Source: Hyphomicrobiales bacterium | Lineage (GTDB): Bacteria; Pseudomonadota; Alphaproteobacteria; Rhizobiales; Beijerinckiaceae | Assembly (NCBI GenBank): GCA_015655535.1 | Contig: JAATEW010000178.1 | Coordinates: 1-19,687, forward strand | Reading direction: 5' to 3' | DNA length: 19,687 bases | Part shown: positions 7,430 through 15,191 of the stretch, piece by piece | How positions within the stretch are numbered: position 1 is the stretch's first letter | How the letters are laid out: each line of letters starts with the position of its first letter | Program-made: the position numbers and the translations under genes | The notes under the pieces: model-generated | What the model was told of the DNA's origin: nothing | The model's database searches: none | Seen by the model: only the letters and a program-made list of their open reading frames with translations

Positions 7430-8395
7430 TTAGTGCGCGAGATTGAAGTGGATTGGAACGCTGCCGCGGAAGCTACCGCCCGGCGGCGGCGGTGGATGGC
7501 TTGCGGCGACCATTTGATGGACGGCGGCGTCGATCGCGCTATTGCCCGATGAACGTGTGATCGCGTGAGCCACAATTGCGCCCGATGAACCGATCGACAG
7601 AGTAACATAGACAGTTCCCTGCGCGCCTTCGGCGCGTGCTTCCGAAGGATAAATTTTATGGCGGCCAAGTTCGGCCGAAACGATACCGGCATAGGCGGCT
7701 TCCGACATACGCGCATTGGCATCGGTCCCGTCTCTAACGCCGGCATGACGAGCCTCCGCGCCTTGGCTGAAGTCGGCGGCCTGTTGCCTGGCATGGGCGC
7801 GCGCTTCGGCAAGGCGAGCGGCCTTCATCGCGGCTTGCTTCGCGGCGATCTTCTGCTTTTTCTTTTTAAGGACCTGCAGAATTTTTTCGGTGGGAGCCGG
7901 CGTCGGTTTCTCCGTCCGTGGCGTCTCTGGCTTTGCCAAAGCGATCACCGGCGCATCCGGCTGCTCGATCTTGGGCGCTTCGGCGCTTATCAGAGGCGCC
8001 AAGTCCGGCGTCACCTCGGAAGCAGCCGGCTTCGAAACATCGGGATCGTTCTTATCGGCGATTTCCGGCGCTGAATCGACCGGCGGATCGGGCGACGCGA
8101 TCGGCGCTGTCTGCGGTGCCGATACGGTTGAAACCTCGGTCACCGCTTCGCCCTGGGGGATGACCGTGACTTCAACCTCTTGCATCGGCGTCGGGTTGCT
8201 TTGCAAAACGAACAGGCAGAAGCCAACGATCGCGACATGGATGGAAAGCACCGTCACGAGAAGGTAGGGGCGCACCCAGACAGGCTTCAGCCAGGACGTG
8301 TCTACAGGCGTCGTCGAAACAGCGACCGCCGGTTCTTCATCTGAGCTGGGGGCTTCTTCAAAAGCCTCTCCGATCTGCAAAACGGAATGAGTCAT
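7430..8395 (-). CDS. tonB: TonB-family energy transducer
   Basis: A 321-residue protein linking the ExbB-ExbD motor in the inner membrane to outer-membrane receptors. The N-terminal 42 residues are cytoplasmic, unusually long and acidic. The membrane segment is at about 43-64 (YLLVTVLSIHVAIVGFCLF) and keeps a histidine (H53), as in the functionally important TonB transmembrane helix. A proline, alanine and lysine-rich spacer follows, with a KKKKQKIAAKQAAMKAARLA helix. The C-terminal TonB domain spans about 230-321 (GRHKIYPSEARAEGAQGTVY and RSSGNSAIDAAV). The ATG overlaps the exbD stop by four bases (ATGA), showing translational coupling. The obvious client is the receptor at 12735. Confidence 0.93.
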   Translation of the reverse strand: MTHSVLQIGEAFEEAPSSDEEPAVAVSTTPVDTSWLKPVWVRPYLLVTVLSIHVAIVGFCLFVLQSNPTPMQEVEVTVIPQGEAVTEVSTVSAPQTAPIASPDPPVDSAPEIADKNDPDVSKPAASEVTPDLAPLISAEAPKIEQPDAPVIALAKPETPRTEKPTPAPTEKILQVLKKKKQKIAAKQAAMKAARLAEARAHARQQAADFSQGAEARHAGVRDGTDANARMSEAAYAGIVSAELGRHKIYPSEARAEGAQGTVYVTLSIGSSGAIVAHAITRSSGNSAIDAAVHQMVAASHPPPPPGGSFRGSVPIHFNLAH

Positions 8396-9075
8396 GGATG
8401 CGGCGTGTCGGTGGATATAGGCGGGGCGGGAGCGGTGGAAATGGCAGGAACCACGGCAGTTGCCGCTGCTGGAGCTCCGGAAACAATCGCCGCGTCGGAA
8501 GAAGCAGACCCAGCCACCGAACCAGAAGTTGAGGAAGCAGCCGGGACACCATGAACGGTTGCTGTAACAGCAGGTGTCCCATCGACATTATCTTGGCCGT
8601 TGAAGGTCGTCGCAACAACAGGTTTGACCGGGGCAACAGCTTTACTCATGTCGGATTTCGAATGCGGGTCGGCAACGATCGCGATATGCGTCAGGCCATT
8701 GGTTGCCAGCAGATCCATGATCGCGACCACGTCGCCATAGGGAGCTTCCTTGTCGCCGCGCAGATGGATGATCTGGCTGATGTCGCTGCCGAGTTTTTCA
8801 TGCACCGCGTCGACCAGCTTGTCGCGCTCGACCGGGTCATTGCCGAGACTCAGCGAACTGTCTTTGCCGACAGTAATGATGATCGGCGCCTTAGGATCGA
8901 GCGGCTGCACCTGTTTTGCTTGGGGAAGATTGACCTTCATCCCCGAGGCGAGCATCGGCGCCGTGACCATGAAGATGATGAGCAGCACGAGCATCACATC
9001 GACAAGCGGCGTCACGTTGATTTCAGCCAGCGGCCGATAAAGGCCGTTGCCACCCTTCGGATGCATCATAGCCAT
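8392..9075 (-). CDS. exbD: ExbD-type biopolymer transport protein with long C-terminal extension
   Basis: A proton-channel component of the ExbB-ExbD motor energising TonB. It has a short cytoplasmic N-terminus, then INVTPLVDVMLVLLIIFMV with the conserved membrane aspartate D26 (D25 in E. coli ExbD). The periplasmic domain includes RDKLVDAVHEKL and HLRGDKEAPYGDVVAIMDLL. A normal ExbD is about 140-150 residues. This one has 227, because some 80 residues of alanine, serine, threonine and proline-rich sequence follow the folded domain. It lies 16 bases after exbB and overlaps tonB by four bases. Confidence 0.93.
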   Translation of the reverse strand: MAMMHPKGGNGLYRPLAEINVTPLVDVMLVLLIIFMVTAPMLASGMKVNLPQAKQVQPLDPKAPIIITVGKDSSLSLGNDPVERDKLVDAVHEKLGSDISQIIHLRGDKEAPYGDVVAIMDLLATNGLTHIAIVADPHSKSDMSKAVAPVKPVVATTFNGQDNVDGTPAVTATVHGVPAASSTSGSVAGSASSDAAIVSGAPAAATAVVPAISTAPAPPISTDTPHP

Positions 9076-9091
9076 AAGTGGGCGCCTTCCC

Positions 9092-9727
9092 TCATGCCGC
9101 TTCTTTTAGGTTTCGGCCACGAAGGACTTTGACAGCGTGATCTTCAAGGAGATCGGACAATTCCTGTGCGACCCTGCCGAAGGACGCGACCAAGCGGTTA
9201 TAGGCAAAAGCCGCCGGAATAGCGGCGGCGAGTCCATAAGCAGTCGCAGCCAAGGCCTCCGCGATGCCGGGCGCAACCACCGCCAGACTCGTATCCTTGG
9301 CTTCGGCTATGCCCGAAAATGCCGTCATGATACCCCACACCGTGCCGAACAGGCCGACAAACGGCGCGACGGATGCTATCACGGCGAGATTGGGCAGACC
9401 GCCTTCAGCGCGCACAAGCAAGGTGCGGGCATATCGCATCATGGCCTCAAGTACGCGCTGGCGTCTCTCGCCGGCGGTTTCCTGATCGATCGGCTGATGC
9501 ATGGCTTCGACGCCGGCATCAAAAATGGCGCTGAGCTTCGTCCTTTGACCTTTGCGCGCCAAGCGGACGGCGCGCCGCAAGCGCGTCAAGCCGTAGAAAC
9601 TTTCGAGGATCAGAAACCAGCACCAGATCGATGACAAGATAAGAAGGGCCATGACGGCCTTGCCGACCGGGCCGGCTGCCCAAAACAGATCCACGGGCGA
9701 GATGCTCAGTGCGTTCGTCGGTTCCAT
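9092..9727 (-). CDS. exbB: ExbB/TolQ-type proton channel protein
   Basis: A 211-residue inner-membrane protein with three helices: about 20-44, 113-137 (LAVIASVAPFVGLFGTVWGI) and 153-177 (APGIAEALAATAYGLAAAIP). The last two carry the typical MotA/TolQ/ExbB signature. The cytoplasmic loop lies between helices 1 and 2. AGGA is six bases before the ATG. It is the first gene of the exbB-exbD-tonB operon. Coupling to a TonB protein rather than TolA favours ExbB over TolQ. Confidence 0.93.
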   Translation of the reverse strand: MEPTNALSISPVDLFWAAGPVGKAVMALLILSSIWCWFLILESFYGLTRLRRAVRLARKGQRTKLSAIFDAGVEAMHQPIDQETAGERRQRVLEAMMRYARTLLVRAEGGLPNLAVIASVAPFVGLFGTVWGIMTAFSGIAEAKDTSLAVVAPGIAEALAATAYGLAAAIPAAFAYNRLVASFGRVAQELSDLLEDHAVKVLRGRNLKEAA

Positions 9728-10349
9728 GCCAGTCCTATTTTATGATGATCTAAGGGGCGAGCCCGATTGATCAGGAAGGGCGGCACCGTTAAGCTGGCTA
9801 CGGCTACTGCCTCAAAGCCGCCCTTTCGTCGTTACGACAATTTTATACATAATGCGAACGCGAGTCTGTAGTTATTGTGTCGCAAGGTGGAAGGCTACAC
9901 CATACGGTGCTTGCTGGAAGGACTGCCGCTCATTGTCAGTCCCAGCCGCGGCCTCATTGGATCTGCGGGCCTTCTCGAAATGCTTACAAACGAGCGCGGG
10001 AACAGATGGCGCGCAAGGCATACGGCAAAGTCGACACTTTTGGCCATGCGGTCGGAAGGGCGCCTTCTGGCCGGCCGCGAGCGGATCGTGCGGCTTGAGG
10101 CCGTGGCCAAACGGCGGCATCACCGAAGCCGCCTGGTTCAACTACAAAATGGCCTGAGACTCAGTCAGCCGAAGCCCGCCTTCGTCGCCAAAACCAGCGG
10201 ATCGAGCGGCCGGCGGCGCCATGATCATTGGAGAGGTTTGCGGCTGATTGCGGCTTTCCGAAAGCTCGAAGAAAGGCGCACGCGTATTTCGACGGCGATT
10301 GCCGACGAAGGCCTCGAACAGGCCGAGGACGCATGAGAACGGAGTCGTC
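9728..10349. other. Intergenic stretch, exbB promoter side; no supported gene
   Basis: About 620 bases. The end near exbB should carry the promoter of the minus-strand exbBD-tonB operon; an AT-rich element lies at 9839-9855 and a small palindrome GTCGT-T-ACGAC at 9828-9838 could be an operator. Several overlapping frames are open between 9850 and 10336 on both strands, including one of 153 codons from a TTG at 9875. Their products are arginine-rich, show no family resemblance and lack a ribosome site, so they look like by-products of base composition. Confidence 0.4.
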
Positions 10350-10643
10350 ATGAGCGATGAAGCCGCGAAGCTCCTTGAAGAAATGAACGATTATCTTGGA
10401 CGTGGACGCATGCACGGGAAGTTGAGCGCGGACCAACTCCAGCATTTGTTCGTCGGCGTTTTTCATGAGTTGGCGCGTGCTTCATCGTTTGAAGCAATTC
10501 TCCCCCGGCTACACGACGTGGAGGCCGAATACCGCCTCCGCCAGCTTGATCCGCCCTATGCCCTCGTCAGGGACGACGCGGAGGATTTCATCGAGAGAGT
10601 TTCGGATGCTGTGAGCAGTGTCGGTTATAGGCGCGGCCCTTAG
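10350..10643 (+). CDS. Small soluble protein, 97 aa, unrecognised
   Basis: The start at 10350 is chosen over an upstream in-frame ATG at 10248, because GGAG lies a few bases before it and the extra 34 residues are arginine-rich and unlike the rest. The product is hydrophilic, acidic and predicted helical (MSDEAAKLLEEMNDYLGRGR, later HLFVGVFHELARASSFEAIL). It has no signal peptide, membrane segment or cysteines. No function can be given. It is 415 bases upstream of the NifD-like gene on the same strand, separated by an AT-rich region, so it is probably transcribed apart from it. Confidence 0.6.
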   Translation: MSDEAAKLLEEMNDYLGRGRMHGKLSADQLQHLFVGVFHELARASSFEAILPRLHDVEAEYRLRQLDPPYALVRDDAEDFIERVSDAVSSVGYRRGP

Positions 10644-11058
10644 GTTGGATGCCTGCACCTCTGAACACTGAACATGATAGCGCGCCTGAGGCCATAGCGC
10701 AGAGAGATTGCAATCGATGGTTCGAGCATATGTTTTTACGCGTCTAGCGCGATAGACATCCCGGCAATTTTGGCAAATTTTCTTGTTCGATCTTCTCCGT
10801 CACCTTTATGCAACATCTCAATTTACCGTTGTGTACTGTTAACACGAGACGCTCAAATTCAGCTTGAGATGCCAGAAAAATAATTAAAATCAATAATTTG
10901 CTGCAAATAATTCCCTCTCCAACCTCATCGTGAATTTGTCAGATAGGAAAACACTTTTGTAAGAAATACACTAAAACCGTTCCGTTTTCAGACATTTGAC
11001 GCCACAACCCGTATGGTTTTGGTTATATAAGTCAGTTATATGTTTAGGGTCGGCGTTG
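10644..11058 (+). promoter_or_regulatory. AT-rich upstream region of the NifD-like gene
   Basis: About 400 bases without a gene, markedly more AT-rich than its surroundings from about 10770 to 11045. This suits a regulated promoter region for the NifD-like gene and perhaps the receptor behind it. An inverted repeat ATATAA-GTCAG-TTATAT lies at 11025-11041, directly before the preferred start. I found no convincing sigma-54 site (GG-N10-GC) and no NifA-type TGT-N10-ACA, so nif-style regulation is not supported by eye. Confidence 0.4.
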
Positions 11059-12552
11059 GTGCGTAATCCTTTTCTTCCCAAAAAACCTATACAATGGAAA
11101 ACCGGCCCGGCCGCCGGGACAGCGGGCATTCCAGCCCCTCGCGCTGACAAACTTCCTCCTGCGCCGTCATTGACTGCAAACGGCTACAAAAAGAAAAACA
11201 GCGGGCGCAAACCGAAGAGTTCCAAGGGAAACGAGCACGACGCAAAATGGGAAGCGATTTGCGCGCGCAATCATCGCTCTGCTGGCCATATCGCCACTCA
11301 GTGGAACAATCTTCTCTTTCTTAACACTGGACTTGGAGCCAGTCTCGATATGCTCACAATGGCGCACGGCGCCGTGGGCTGCGGGGATTTTGGGCTCGCA
11401 CATCGCCTCAATCTGCCGGGCTTCATCCAGGGCATCGATAGTTTCACCGCCTTGCATGCTTGCACCGACCTGAAGCAAGAAGATCTCGCGGACAAAGGCA
11501 ACACACGGTTGAGCCGTGCTATTGACGAAGCAGCGCTCCTGTTTCCTCTGGCGCGGGGAATGGCGATCGTCAATGAAGAGCCAATAGGCGCGATCAGCAC
11601 GGATGTTCGTGGCATCGTCGAAAGCAAAACCGAAGGCACGGGCCGGTTCATTGCCGCCTCATCTTTCGCTTGGGAGGCAACCGAACGGGCGGCGCAGATC
11701 GCTACTTTCAAGGCAGCTTCTGCTCACAGAACTGGCACCACATCAAGCCGGTATGACGTTGCCCTCACCCATTGCTGGCGAGGCTCAGGGCTCGTTTGGA
11801 TCGTAGCGAAACTATTGTGCGACATAGGTCTCAATCCCGTGCTTGCGCACACGCTCATGGGCTCAACGTCATTTGAGGATCTTGCGCAGGCCGAAGGATG
11901 CAAGCTGATTGTCGGCGTGAGCCACCAACGCGACGTACAAGATAAGTATCAACCGAACTCCGATTCTCAGGTCCTTCGGCAGCTATTCGGAACGCCGTTA
12001 ATCTGGGCATGTTTTGGCGGTCCCGCTGCGACGGATGCGTCGCTACGTGCAATTGCCGCACGGTTCGATCGCCGAATTCAAGAGCTTGCTGAGACGGTCA
12101 TCGCTGCCAATCGCAAAAAGGTGAGCGCCGTCATTGCGCGTTATCGTCCGCGTCTGGAGGGTAAACTCCTCTTGAATTTTGGCGGATTCTCACCTGACGA
12201 TGAAGAATCGTTTCGCCTTCTTGGTGTGCGTGTCGGCAATGAGAACGGCTGGCCCGGTAAAACCGGTGTGCAGCGCACACCACGGCTTGTGATCAAATGG
12301 AGAGAAGAAAAAACCTTTCGCCGCTATATCGCCGAAGCCAAACCAGACCTCGCATTTCGTTATGATCGCGATCCGGATTACTGGCGCAAGCTCGGCTTGG
12401 CGGCCCTGCCATACTCCTCCCTGTTCGACAAGAACATTAACGGCTTTTGGGGCTATGACGGCTTTGCCTCTCTCGCTGCCGCGCTCGATCGCCATATCAA
12501 TGCACCTTGGCGCGAGCTCGTGAAGCCACCTTGGCCAGAAGACAGCGGATGA
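11059..12552 (+). CDS. NifD-like nitrogenase component 1 homologue lacking most metal ligands
   Basis: A 497-residue member of the Oxidored_nitro family. GTG 11059 (or TTG 11056) is preferred because AGGG lies 6-9 bases upstream; an upstream TTG at 10996 has no ribosome site. The first 60 residues are a basic, low-complexity extension. Then HGAVGCGDFG (103-112), ACTDLKQEDL, LFPLARGMAI (161-170), SLRAIAARFD (328-337), YRPRLEGK (362-369) and GYDGF (465-469) match successive parts of molybdenum-nitrogenase NifD. By alignment from memory with Azotobacter NifD, Cys88 is kept (C108) and Arg96 is kept (R116). Cys62 becomes W82, Cys154 becomes E174, Cys275 becomes His or Ser near 289, and the His442 region has no histidine. 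No nifH or nifK is nearby. It precedes the receptor gene by 182 bases. A catalytic nitrogenase role is unlikely; a scaffold or metal-binding role is inference. Confidence 0.85.
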   Translation: MRNPFLPKKPIQWKTGPAAGTAGIPAPRADKLPPAPSLTANGYKKKNSGRKPKSSKGNEHDAKWEAICARNHRSAGHIATQWNNLLFLNTGLGASLDMLTMAHGAVGCGDFGLAHRLNLPGFIQGIDSFTALHACTDLKQEDLADKGNTRLSRAIDEAALLFPLARGMAIVNEEPIGAISTDVRGIVESKTEGTGRFIAASSFAWEATERAAQIATFKAASAHRTGTTSSRYDVALTHCWRGSGLVWIVAKLLCDIGLNPVLAHTLMGSTSFEDLAQAEGCKLIVGVSHQRDVQDKYQPNSDSQVLRQLFGTPLIWACFGGPAATDASLRAIAARFDRRIQELAETVIAANRKKVSAVIARYRPRLEGKLLLNFGGFSPDDEESFRLLGVRVGNENGWPGKTGVQRTPRLVIKWREEKTFRRYIAEAKPDLAFRYDRDPDYWRKLGLAALPYSSLFDKNINGFWGYDGFASLAAALDRHINAPWRELVKPPWPEDSG

Positions 12553-12734
12553 ACGGACGCGTCTGTAGGCCGGACAAGGAGCGTCCTTAACCGGCGCTCT
12601 CAATTCTACAAAATCTGGGCAACCGAAGACCGCAGTAACTCTGCGCGTCAACGATACCTCACGTTCAAAGGCAATCCTTCAAACAAGCAGGTCCAAATGC
12701 CTGCATCCAACGAAACAAGGCTGTGGGGCCTATA

Positions 12735-15089
12735 ATGGAAAACAACGATAAACCGATTAGATGTCTTCGCCTGCGTGCACTGTTTGGCAGCGTCTCGCTT
12801 CTTGCAATCGTAGCCATGCAGCAGTCGGCGCGAGCTCAGCAAGCAACGACGCCTATTCCAGATATAACGGTTAATGCTCCGCCACCGGCCCAACCCTTGG
12901 ACGGCAGCGCGGCGGCTGGTTATCGCGTAAAGGACTCGACGGCGGCGGGACCGATTTGGGGCGACTTGCCAGTCTTGGATACGCCCTATTCGATCAGCGT
13001 CGTGCCGCATGAGCTTATTCAAAATACACAGGCGAATGCAATTAATGATCTCATCAAAGTTCTTCCGCAGCTCCAGGCCTCGTCCAATGCTTCGGCGTTC
13101 TACGGAGGCAATGGAACTTTCGGTGCCCGAGGACAAACCATGGGGACGCAGACCGGCGGCGTAACCTTTGACGGACTCTCGGGCGGTGTCGGCGGCATAT
13201 ACTTTCCCGGCACAGCCTTAGAGGATACGGAACGCGTTGAATTGCTCAGCGGTGTTGCCGGCTTTCTTTACGGAACGGGATTCCTCGCCGGTAATCTCAA
13301 TTTTGCATTGAAGCGCCCGACGGAAACGCCTCTTTATGATGTTACGATTGGCGACAATGCAGGCCGCAACACGTATATTCACACCGATTTCGGCGGACCG
13401 CTGAACATCCCGGGGCTCGCCGACGGCCTCCTCGCCTATCGGCTCAATATCGTAGGCCAGGATGGGAAAACCTCGATCGCCGACCAGAGCATCAAGCGCA
13501 ACCTGATCAGCGGCGCTCTAGACATCCATCTCTGGGATGGCGCCTTGCTGCAGCTGGACGCTTCGCACAGCAATTATCATGTCTACGGAACGACGCCTGA
13601 ATATAACTCATGTTTATTTGGGCAAGCGTGCCATGGTCAAACCGGCTCGCTCTTCGGCCCTGTCGCGCCCATCAATCCAGCCGATTACGCGAGCCCATCT
13701 TGGACACAATTCACAGATGAAACGGATAAAGGAGGTGTCAAACTCACTTGGAAACTCAACGACACTTTTACGTGGCGAACGCGCTTCGAAACGTCGAGAG
13801 AACAGGTCGCCGCACTCGGGCAAAACACCAGTATTTCCGGGACAGTCCTGAATTATAGTGGCGCTGACGTTCTCCACCGGACTACCCAAACCATCCCTAC
13901 TTTTTATTATTCGAATTCAGGATATTCCTATCTTGACTCGACATTCTCGACGTTCGGAATTGATCATAAAGTTACCACCGGATTCAATGGCTTTACGCAA
14001 ACGAGCCAAGGCTTTCCTCTCCGTGAAAGCCTTACGAACGGCGCTTATTTCTCAAATAATTTCTACAATCCAAGCTCCGTTTCGGCTGCTATTTTTTCGT
14101 ACTCTCCGCAGACTCAATATATCAGCCGGGAAACCTTCGCTAAAAACTTCATTCTCGGCGACGAGATGAAATTCTTCGATGGCCGGTTCATAATATTGGC
14201 GGGGGCGAACTACACCACTCTCGGTTCCGAAACATTCAATACCAACGGTACGATCGCATCCGGTGGCTATGACAAGTCCGCACTGACTCCCACAGTCTCT
14301 CTCGTCTACAAACCTCTGCCTTGGTTCACCACCTATGCGACTTTTCAGCAGTCGCTGCAGTCGGGCTTAGTGGTTCCAAATACGTCAAGTTACACCGACC
14401 CTGGCCAAGTCCTGGCGCCTTATCTCGGCGAGAGTTACGAGATCGGAGCCAAGGCGCAAGTTGGTACAAATCTGCTTTTGACCGCGGCACTTTATCATCT
14501 CACAAAAGCCAATCAATATTTCGACAACAGTCTCGGCACCACGACGTGTAGTACCGTCACGCCCTGCACCTATCACCAGGACGGGAAAGTCGTCGATAAG
14601 GGCATCGAATTAACCGCGATCGGCAAAATGACGCCCGACCTCACAGTCGTCGCAGGTCTCAACTTTTTGGACGCTCGCGTAACGTCTAACCCAAGCGCGC
14701 TTTACCAGGTCGGGACGTGGGCCACGACAACCTCTGCCGTTGGACAGGCGCCGATCAGCGGAAAGCTTTATGCGGAATATAACATTCCCTTCTTTTCCAC
14801 CGCACCTTTCCTCCATGGCCTGGTTCTGATCGGCGGCGTTCATGGGCAAGGTGCAGCCTATGATACGGAGCCGACGGCTTTCACGGGACCGAATGCACAA
14901 ATCGTCAAGACATCCCCCTTTGTCGTTTGCGACCTTGGCTTTCGGTACACGACAGCCGTCTACGACCATCCTCTGATCATGCGCTTCAACGTCAACAACG
15001 TCGCCAATCATGCTTATTGGCTCATCGGCAGCCCAGGCATTGAAGGGCCGCCGCGAACCTTCCTCGCTTCTGCGGAAATGAAATGGTGA
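12735..15089 (+). CDS. TonB-dependent outer-membrane receptor (siderophore-type)
   Basis: A 784-residue receptor importing a metal chelate across the outer membrane. ATG 12735 is preferred, with GTGGGG about seven bases upstream; a GTG at 12723 would add four residues. The signal peptide covers about residues 1-35 (ALFGSVSLLAIVAMQQSARA). A likely TonB box follows (PDITVNAP). The plug domain runs through DTPYSISVVPHELI, a GARGQTMGTQ-type stretch and DTERVELLSGVAGFLYG. The rest is a beta-barrel with alternating aromatic strands, ending in AEMKW with the terminal aromatic residue expected for barrel insertion. A cysteine pair in an external loop (CLFGQAC) and another (CSTVTPC) are present. It resembles FhuA/FpvA-type receptors most, but the ligand is not determined. 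Confidence 0.93.
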   Translation: MENNDKPIRCLRLRALFGSVSLLAIVAMQQSARAQQATTPIPDITVNAPPPAQPLDGSAAAGYRVKDSTAAGPIWGDLPVLDTPYSISVVPHELIQNTQANAINDLIKVLPQLQASSNASAFYGGNGTFGARGQTMGTQTGGVTFDGLSGGVGGIYFPGTALEDTERVELLSGVAGFLYGTGFLAGNLNFALKRPTETPLYDVTIGDNAGRNTYIHTDFGGPLNIPGLADGLLAYRLNIVGQDGKTSIADQSIKRNLISGALDIHLWDGALLQLDASHSNYHVYGTTPEYNSCLFGQACHGQTGSLFGPVAPINPADYASPSWTQFTDETDKGGVKLTWKLNDTFTWRTRFETSREQVAALGQNTSISGTVLNYSGADVLHRTTQTIPTFYYSNSGYSYLDSTFSTFGIDHKVTTGFNGFTQTSQGFPLRESLTNGAYFSNNFYNPSSVSAAIFSYSPQTQYISRETFAKNFILGDEMKFFDGRFIILAGANYTTLGSETFNTNGTIASGGYDKSALTPTVSLVYKPLPWFTTYATFQQSLQSGLVVPNTSSYTDPGQVLAPYLGESYEIGAKAQVGTNLLLTAALYHLTKANQYFDNSLGTTTCSTVTPCTYHQDGKVVDKGIELTAIGKMTPDLTVVAGLNFLDARVTSNPSALYQVGTWATTTSAVGQAPISGKLYAEYNIPFFSTAPFLHGLVLIGGVHGQGAAYDTEPTAFTGPNAQIVKTSPFVVCDLGFRYTTAVYDHPLIMRFNVNNVANHAYWLIGSPGIEGPPRTFLASAEMKW

Positions 15090-15103
15090 TGCGGTGGCGA
15101 ACA

Positions 15104-15123
15104 CTCTCGTGCCTGCATGAGAG
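15104..15123 (+). other. Small hairpin between receptor and binding-protein genes
   Basis: CTCTCGT pairs with ATGAGAG (one G-U) around a six-base loop, 15 bases past the receptor stop. No T-tract follows. It may be a messenger-stabilising or processing hairpin that sets different levels for the receptor and the downstream binding protein. Confidence 0.3.
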
Positions 15124-15191
15124 GAAGCTTTAATCCCGCCGTTTTCACCACGCGGACTTAAACGGTACATTTGGTCACATGGATCCTCCAG

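Noticed and set aside
9852..10336. Frames of 101 and 153 codons upstream of the 97-residue gene
   Set aside because: Arginine-rich products, rare start codons, no ribosome site and competing frames on both strands suggest composition-driven openness.
10644..11058. Sigma-54 promoter or NifA site before the NifD-like gene
   Set aside because: A TTGGCAAATTTTCTTG stretch resembles the -24 half, but the GC at -12 is missing. No TGT-N10-ACA was found.
11059..12552. A functional NifD, or a BchN/ChlN or CfbD-type protein
   Set aside because: Ligand cysteines and histidine are missing and no reductase (NifH, BchL, CfbC) or partner subunit gene lies nearby. The sequence is closer to NifD than to the other families.
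12553..12734. Riboswitch, such as a cobalamin type, before the receptor gene
   Set aside because: No conserved box or multi-stem fold is evident in the 182 bases; only a weak GAGCG/CGCTC hairpin near 12580-12600 was seen.
13537..14551. Several open frames inside the receptor gene
   Set aside because: They are out-of-frame shadows of the receptor, with no start signals or family resemblance.
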